DNA of 64,000 bases from Phialophora verrucosa (lineage: Eukaryota > Ascomycota > Eurotiomycetes > Chaetothyriales > Herpotrichiellaceae). Shown one piece after another: positions 62,870 to 64,000 of the stretch (position 1 is the first letter of the stretch; each line of letters opens with the position of its first letter). The DNA lies in contig MSED01000002.1 in NCBI GenBank assembly GCA_002099365.1, positions 1,736,001-1,800,000 of the forward strand, in the 5' to 3' direction. A program made the position numbers and the translations under genes. The notes under the pieces are model-generated. The model was given only the letters and a program-made list of their open reading frames with translations, was not told the origin of the DNA and made no database searches.

Positions 62870-64000
62870 CTTTCCGTGAGATCGAAGCGCGGTGGAGCAG
62901 AAGAAATGAGATCCTGCCGTTATGCTCGACCAAATCCAGGCGATCTGATAGGGGCCAGGCGATTAAGGCGCCGGAGGCATGGCAGCCGCATGGACCACCC
63001 GGTGGGAGGCTGTGAAGTGTACCAGGGTATTGCACAAAGGACCTCTCATCACACAGCAGTCCACGAGAAAAAGAAGCACCGAAGATCTCGAGATCGGGTA
63101 TTGATGTTGTATAAAGTGGGTATGGCTTGCAGCAACTGCGCCCGGTACTGAACCCTTCGAGTACTTTGGCTTGAGTATTTGCCTTTTCGGACGGACCAAG
63201 ACCACCGAAGGATATGTATAGAACGAAAGAGTCGAGATGGCAGAAACGCTAGAGAGAACGAGGAAATGCTCCAGAAGCAAATCGCCGGAATCTCTGTCCT
63301 CGCTCGTTGTGTCGTCTGATCTCAATGGGAGAGGCGCTGCGCCAACAATGACTGGTCGGATGAAGGGCGCCTCAGGACGGTAGGCTGTAAGAGGGTTTGA
63401 GCAGCAGCACCGGGATTGAGAATGCGGTATAGCGCAGCTCAAGGGCTGATCGAGGGGCAGATTCCAAAATCTGTTGAGGTAAATAAATCGTTCACAATCT
63501 GGCGGAGACAGAGGGTGACCGGGCTTAGGACACGACAGGCCGAATGCGCTGCTATCGGAGGTCGGCCGGCGAAGCTGCGAGGGTTTTTACTCGAGAGACC
63601 GACCGAGAGGATGAAGAGATGCGAGATCAGACACAGGCCGCGATGATGGTGGATGGAAAGCAGTGATGGTGGTGGTGGTGGTGTTGGTGGAGGAGTGTCT
63701 TGTCGCGCGCAGAGCACGAGTTGCAAGTCACGCTGCACAGTTAGCCGTACGTAGCTCCACGAGTGGAGGCAATCAGCGGTCCAGGGGGCCCTTGGGCCCC
63801 AGCACAGCCGCGCTCAAGGCTCTTTGGGCTGTCGGCTGGTTTGACTTCAGCTCCCGCATTAGAGCCTCCAGGCGCGCGAGGGGTGATTCGCCTGGAGCCC
63901 TCTGGCCCCCCGGATCGAGCATGGCGCTTCAGGGACCCACGATATCAATCCACTCAAGGGCTTGACAAGCCACAGCTGTTCCTCAAACCGGTGAACAAGG
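62870..64000. other. Upstream region of the large C2H2 gene to the window edge
   Basis: I see no supportable gene in this 1.1 kb. A GGT/GTTGGT-rich simple repeat is at 63,660-63,695. The interval is probably promoter and 5' untranslated sequence. A gene to the right may begin beyond the window. Confidence 0.4.

Noticed and set aside
1..64000. CRISPR arrays, rRNA genes, bacterial-type operons or phage genes
   Set aside because: The window is eukaryotic with spliced genes; I saw no direct-repeat/spacer pattern and no rRNA sequence.

Overview
This window is nuclear DNA of a filamentous ascomycete (Pezizomycotina). The evidence is short GT-AG introns of about 50-65 bp, a Zn(II)2Cys6 regulator, HET-domain genes, a CFEM-like surface protein, a Sec66 translocon subunit, and tRNA genes with introns at the usual 37/38 position. 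I cannot name the species from sequence alone.

Region 1 (about 0.4-23 kb) looks like an aromatic-catabolism cluster built around the gentisate pathway. It holds a fumarylacetoacetate-hydrolase-family enzyme (candidate fumarylpyruvate hydrolase), a Zn2Cys6 regulator, a metallo-beta-lactamase-fold hydrolase divergent from an ACMSD / 6-methylsalicylate-decarboxylase-like amidohydrolase, an MFS transporter of the organic-acid type, a zinc alcohol dehydrogenase, an FAD hydroxylase of the salicylate / 3-hydroxybenzoate type, and, divergent from the hydroxylase, gentisate 1,2-dioxygenase. A plausible flow is import of a hydroxybenzoate, or its production from 6-methylsalicylate or m-cresol-type precursors, then 6- or 5-hydroxylation to gentisate, ring opening to maleylpyruvate, and hydrolysis to fumarate or maleate plus pyruvate. 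An identically spaced CGG-N7-CCG element lies in the hydroxylase/dioxygenase promoter and in the transporter promoter.

Within region 1, at about 13-19.3 kb, the cluster is interrupted by an intron-containing tRNA-Leu, a gene-poor stretch, and a CFEM-like membrane protein plus patatin-like phospholipase pair. This pair is bracketed by two diverged direct copies of a repeat of about 430 bp.

Region 2 (23.5-37 kb) is mostly housekeeping: SPT2-like chromatin protein, ribosomal proteins P2 and S15 (uS19), a membrane-anchored protein of unknown function, a GPATCH11-like G-patch protein, tRNA-Ile(UAU), an SNG1-like DUF3533 membrane protein with a coding minisatellite, and NOP14.

Region 3 (37-42 kb) is a small gene graveyard. 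It has a frameshifted ORF, a broken membrane/coiled-coil gene and a HET-domain remnant around one intact short-chain dehydrogenase.

Region 4 (42-64 kb) returns to mostly conserved genes: a cytosolic metzincin-type protease, SEC66, a mitochondrial PPR-like protein, a small conserved protein, a large divergent HET-like protein head-to-head with ORC3, and two large tandem C2H2 zinc-finger genes that look like paralogues.
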